21,963 bases of DNA from Chara braunii (taxonomy: Eukaryota; Streptophyta; Charophyceae; Charales; Characeae). Location of the stretch: positions 1,385,586 through 1,407,548 of the forward strand of contig BFEA01000287.1 in NCBI GenBank assembly GCA_003427395.1, written 5' to 3'. The notes below the pieces were generated by a model. The model worked only from the letters and a program-made list of their open reading frames with translations. It was not told where the DNA came from and did not search any database. A program made the position numbers and the translations under genes. Positions within the stretch are counted from its first letter, which is position 1. Each line of letters opens with the position of its first letter. This document shows, in pieces, positions 19,575 through 21,963 of this stretch.

Positions 19575-20232
19575 AGCCAGACAAAGGCACAGGCAGGCAA
19601 AAAGGCAGACAAGCAGGCAGGCAAAAAGGCAGACAAGAATGACACGTGAGCAGACAAGCAGGCAGGCAAGCAGGCAGGCAAAAAGGCAGACAAGAATGAC
19701 ACGTGCGCAGGCGTGCAGGCGGATGCTGGGCTATAGACAGGCAGGCATGCAGGCAGATGAGACTGACAAGTGTGCAGGCATGCAGGCAGATACTAGGCTA
19801 TAGACAGGCAGGGATGCAGGAAGATACTAAATATAGGCAGGCAGGCATTGCAGGCAGGTACTAAATATAGACATGCAGGCATTTAGGCTGGCAGATAAGA
19901 TAGACACGAAGGCAGGCAGACAGGCAGGCAGGCAGATGCTAAATATACACAGGCAGGCAGGCAGATGCTAAATATACACAGGCAGGCATGCAGGCTGGCA
20001 GATAAGATAGACAAGAACGCAGGCTGGCAGATAAGATAGACAAGCAGGCAGGCACGCATGCAGGTAAATAAGAGAAGATACACAAGCAGGAAGGCAGGGA
20101 TGCAGGTAGATAAGAGAAGATAGACAAGCAGGCAGGCACGCAGATGAGAGAAGATAAGACAGGCAGAGGTGCAGGCAAAACGGCACACAATAGACCGAGT
20201 CGAGCCAGAGGAAAGAAAAACAGGCAGGCAAA
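19575..20232. repeat. GCAGGCA minisatellite with higher-order units
   Basis: About 660 bp is built from CAGGCAGG/GCAGGCA/ACAAG blocks. Inside are longer repeated units: GCAGATGCTAAATATACACAG (twice, at about 19930-19981), GGCTGGCAGATAAGATAGACA (about 19888, 19993 and 20022), and GTAGATAAGAGAAGATAGACA variants (20064-20150). The minus-strand translations are Cys/Leu/Pro/Ala-rich artefacts. The left end runs to within six bases of the Nudix exon acceptor. Its minus strand is pyrimidine rich and could supply the polypyrimidine tract of the upstream intron. Confidence 0.92.
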
Positions 20233-20513
20233 ATTCGAGTGCCAACATAAGACACCACGGCTGATGCTGAGTTTCCCCTTTTCAAATCTCTGTTTTGCAT
20301 CAGGCAAATGTGTATCCCCTTTTCTATAGTTCTTTTGCCGGTTTTCCCTCCCCCTTTTTACAGTCACATATGGCCTTTTGCATCAAGCCAACAAAAAAGC
20401 ATCCCCTTTCCTCACACTGAACCCGAAAGCAGCTTCCAGACCTAGCTCCAATTCCATGGACCACTTTGGCAGACAAAAACGCACACAGTCATTTCTTCCA
20501 AAAGACTACCAAT
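20233..20513. other. Intron or upstream flank of the Nudix gene; short direct repeats
   Basis: No coding sequence is confirmed. Two related blocks, TTTTGCATCAGGCAAATGTG (20292) and TTTTGCATCAAGCCAACAAA (20376), each followed by ATCCCCTTT, suggest a local duplication of about 30 bp. A 24-codon minus-strand frame at about 20384-20457 ends in VRKGDAFLLA before a stop and slightly recalls a Nudix first strand. I do not trust it. Confidence 0.4.
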
Positions 20514-20827
20514 GCATCTTCTAGGCCTACACATTTCTCCGCAATTCCAATTGGCTCACTACCTTATGGTGTGTTTCACAGGCTCGCCCGTGGCACTGTG
20601 TCCGTATGTTCACTATTGTTCTCATGAAGCCCCAGCATCATGACTGTATTTGGACTGGAACAGGCATCTCCTAGGCCTATGCATAGCTCTAGTTCCAATT
20701 GGCTCACTACCTTATGGTGGGTTTCACAGGCTTGCCAGTGGCACTGTGTCCGTATGTTCACTACCTTAGTACCTTCTTCTCACGAACACGAAGCCCCAGC
20801 ATCATGACTGTATTTGGACTGGAACAG
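20514..20827. repeat. 150/164-bp tandem duplication
   Basis: Copy one (20514-20663) and copy two (20664-20827) both run from GCATCT.CTAGGCCTA to GTATTTGGACTGGAACAG. They share long identical blocks such as AATTGGCTCACTACCTTATG and GGCACTGTGTCCGTATG. Copy two has about 14 extra bases in its middle (about 20767-20790). Confidence 0.95.
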
Positions 20828-20831
20828 ACGG

Positions 20832-20855
20832 TTTTTTTTTTTTTTTTTTTTTTTT
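20832..20855 (-). repeat. Poly(T) tract, 24 nt (poly(A) on minus strand)
   Basis: An uninterrupted T run lies directly after the second copy of the tandem duplication. It may be a retroposon tail on the minus strand or a simple homopolymer. Confidence 0.9.
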
Positions 20856-20883
20856 CGTGTCAGTTTCTTTTACTTTTCCCACG

Positions 20884-21280
20884 CCACAACATAATAATCA
20901 GATAAAAGAGCGCAGAAGAGCGATGGCATGACCGTTTGAGATGATGATGATCCTTATAACACACAAGGTCGGGGAAAAGTGGGACAGGGAAAAAAAGGAC
21001 AGCAGTGAGACCAAGAGCAAGGGGGAAGAATAGGCCGGGATAGATGATGATGAATCAAGTGGGATTCCCATGATTGAGGAAGAGGACGGCGGATCGAGGC
21101 AGTATGAAGGGAACAGGAGGAAGGTCCTGGAAGGAGAAAGGGCAAAGAGGGAGGAGGGATCGGGACCACAACATCGGATAAAAGAGGGCAGAAGAGGGAT
21201 GGGATGACCGTTTGAGATGGTGATGATCATCATAACACACGAGGTCTTCGAAAAACGGGACAGGGAAGAAAAGTCGCAGA
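20884..21280. repeat. Direct repeat, about 115 bp, 282 bp apart
   Basis: 20884-20999 and 21166-21280 share CCACAACAT, GATAAAAGAG.GCAGAAGAG, ATGACCGTTTGAGATG, ATAACACAC.AGGTC and GGGACAGGGAA in the same order, with scattered substitutions. The intervening purine-rich sequence (21000-21165) has no third copy. Confidence 0.9.
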
Positions 21281-21296
21281 CTCTCTCTCTCTCTCA
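21280..21296. repeat. Short (CT)n run
   Basis: A run of about seven CT dinucleotides sits at the right edge of the second 115-bp repeat copy. Confidence 0.85.
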
Positions 21297-21327
21297 AACA
21301 ACTATTAAAAAAAACACCAAATGGGGC

Positions 21328-21480
21328 CTATCGACAATGGTTGGTGGAGGAAGCCGGAGAATCCAGGGATGATGAAGAGATAAGTAGGAACGAGAATGCT
21401 GGAACGATGCAGGGAGCAAGAAGAGTGACAAAAACGAGGAGAAGAAGGAAAAAAACCAAGAGGCTCATGGTGGCGCCCAT
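21328..21480 (-). CDS. Short hydrophobic ORF, signal-peptide-like, tentative
   Basis: A minus-strand frame starting at 21480 (or at the inner ATG 21468, which sits in a GCCACCATGA context) encodes about 50 residues. The N-terminus MSLLVFFLLLLVFVTLLAPC resembles a signal peptide or signal anchor, followed by a Ser-rich tail. It could be a first exon of a secreted or membrane protein, or a chance T-rich reading of purine-rich sequence. Nothing homologous is recognised. It lies upstream of the Nudix exon on the same strand, but a link is not supported. Confidence 0.2.
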   Translation of the reverse strand: MGATMSLLVFFLLLLVFVTLLAPCIVPAFSFLLISSSSLDSPASSTNHCR

Positions 21481-21622
21481 GCTCCCGCATGAGCAATTTT
21501 TTTCTCGCCCCGATTGCGCCCGCTCTTCCAACCCGCCTGCGCGCTCTAGCACTTGATGCGGTGCCTCATGTTCTGACTTCTCTTTCTGCATTGTGTTTTG
21601 TTCATCTTTCCATTGGCTTCAG

Positions 21623-21870
21623 CACAGGCTCTGATAACAAGGGTCGCACGCATCTGCATTCCTGAGGATCGAGTGCTGAAGGCCTCGGATCAGGAATCCT
21701 TTCAAAACATATTGCAACAAATTCTGGAACGAGGCGACACGCTTCTCACTGCTGGCGACCTCAGGCAACTGACGCTGCGGACAAGGTCGCGAAGGCACAC
21801 CAGGGAAAACGTCTGGCCTCGATCTTTGCCACAAAGAGAACGACAAAGACATGCTCCTCCACCATCGTGA
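21623..21870 (+). CDS. Candidate exon of an unknown protein
   Basis: A pyrimidine-rich stretch ending TTGGCTTCAG (AG at 21621-21622) resembles an intron acceptor. The frame that follows reads without stop to 21870 and has protein-like composition in its first 48 residues (segments ICIPEDRVLKASDQESF and LQQILERGDTLL), probably helical. From about 21772 it becomes arginine rich, as in an out-of-frame reading. The alternative frame starting after another AG at 21763-21764 reads ATDAADKVAKAHQGKR and looks better. Either a frameshift joins the two, or there are two acceptors. No family is recognised. Confidence 0.35.
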
Positions 21871-21872
21871 TT

Positions 21873-21876
<4 letters not shown>

Positions 21877-21963
<87 letters not shown>
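21877..21963. repeat. (AG)n microsatellite reaching the window end
   Basis: A pure AG dinucleotide run of at least 43 units is cut off by the window edge, so its true length is unknown. It directly follows the candidate exon at 21623-21870. Confidence 0.97.

Noticed and set aside
19484-20367. Several minus-strand Cys/Leu/Pro/Ala-rich open frames that look like secreted repeat proteins
   Set aside because: They are translations of the GCAGGCA minisatellite in different frames; the repeat unit alone keeps them open.
20384-20457. Possible first Nudix exon on the minus strand (VRKGDAFLLA)
   Set aside because: It stops right after the segment, lacks the GG part of the Nudix box and any donor site I could defend.
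21619-21852. Minus-strand 77-codon frame over the candidate last exon
   Set aside because: It is antisense to the better plus-strand reading and has no acceptor or motif of its own.

Overview
The window looks like nuclear DNA from a streptophyte (a land plant or charophyte alga). The evidence is two plant-style LTR-retrotransposon primer binding sites (initiator Met-tRNA and Asp-tRNA), a plant-type L1-like LINE with a zf-RVT tail, a CCHC gag remnant, an exon with a good intron acceptor, and many microsatellites. No bacterial-style genes or operons are visible. A Chara-like alga is only a guess. Most long open frames here are shadows or repeat translations. The window is mainly nested, decayed retroelements beside one convincing host gene.

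Layout: 1-1750 is AT-rich and gene-less, with a tRNA-derived SINE-like fossil at 285-358 (-). 1748-3950 holds an LTR element remnant marked by a Met-tRNA-type primer site at 1921 and a weak gag-like frame. 3960-5800 is AT-rich with an AATA repeat and a (CA)n(GA)n compound microsatellite. An Asp-tRNA-type primer site at 6440 marks a second, Tat/Athila-like LTR element. 8450-10386 (+) is a frameshifted gag pseudogene with an intact zinc knuckle. 10928-18172 (-) is one long LINE: ORF1 (18172 to 16593), then ORF2 with an AP endonuclease, reverse transcriptase and zf-RVT tail (16434 to 10928). The LINE carries stops, frameshifts and Asp-to-Asn changes at two reverse-transcriptase catalytic positions. 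A separate poly(A)-tailed insert of about 1.05 kb (11571-12621, + strand) splits its ORF2 near the C-terminal end.

18930-21963 is the most gene-like part. The last exon of a NUDT1/NUDT15-like Nudix hydrolase lies at 19278-19567 (-). It is preceded in its transcription direction by a roughly 660-bp GCAGGCA minisatellite, which must lie in the upstream intron if the acceptor is real. Beyond are a 150-bp tandem duplication, a 115-bp direct repeat, a short hydrophobic minus-strand ORF, a possible plus-strand exon (21623-21870) and a terminal (AG)n tract reaching the window edge.

Apart from the Nudix exon and possibly the last candidate exon, the genes do not form a pathway. They record successive insertions and local tandem duplications.
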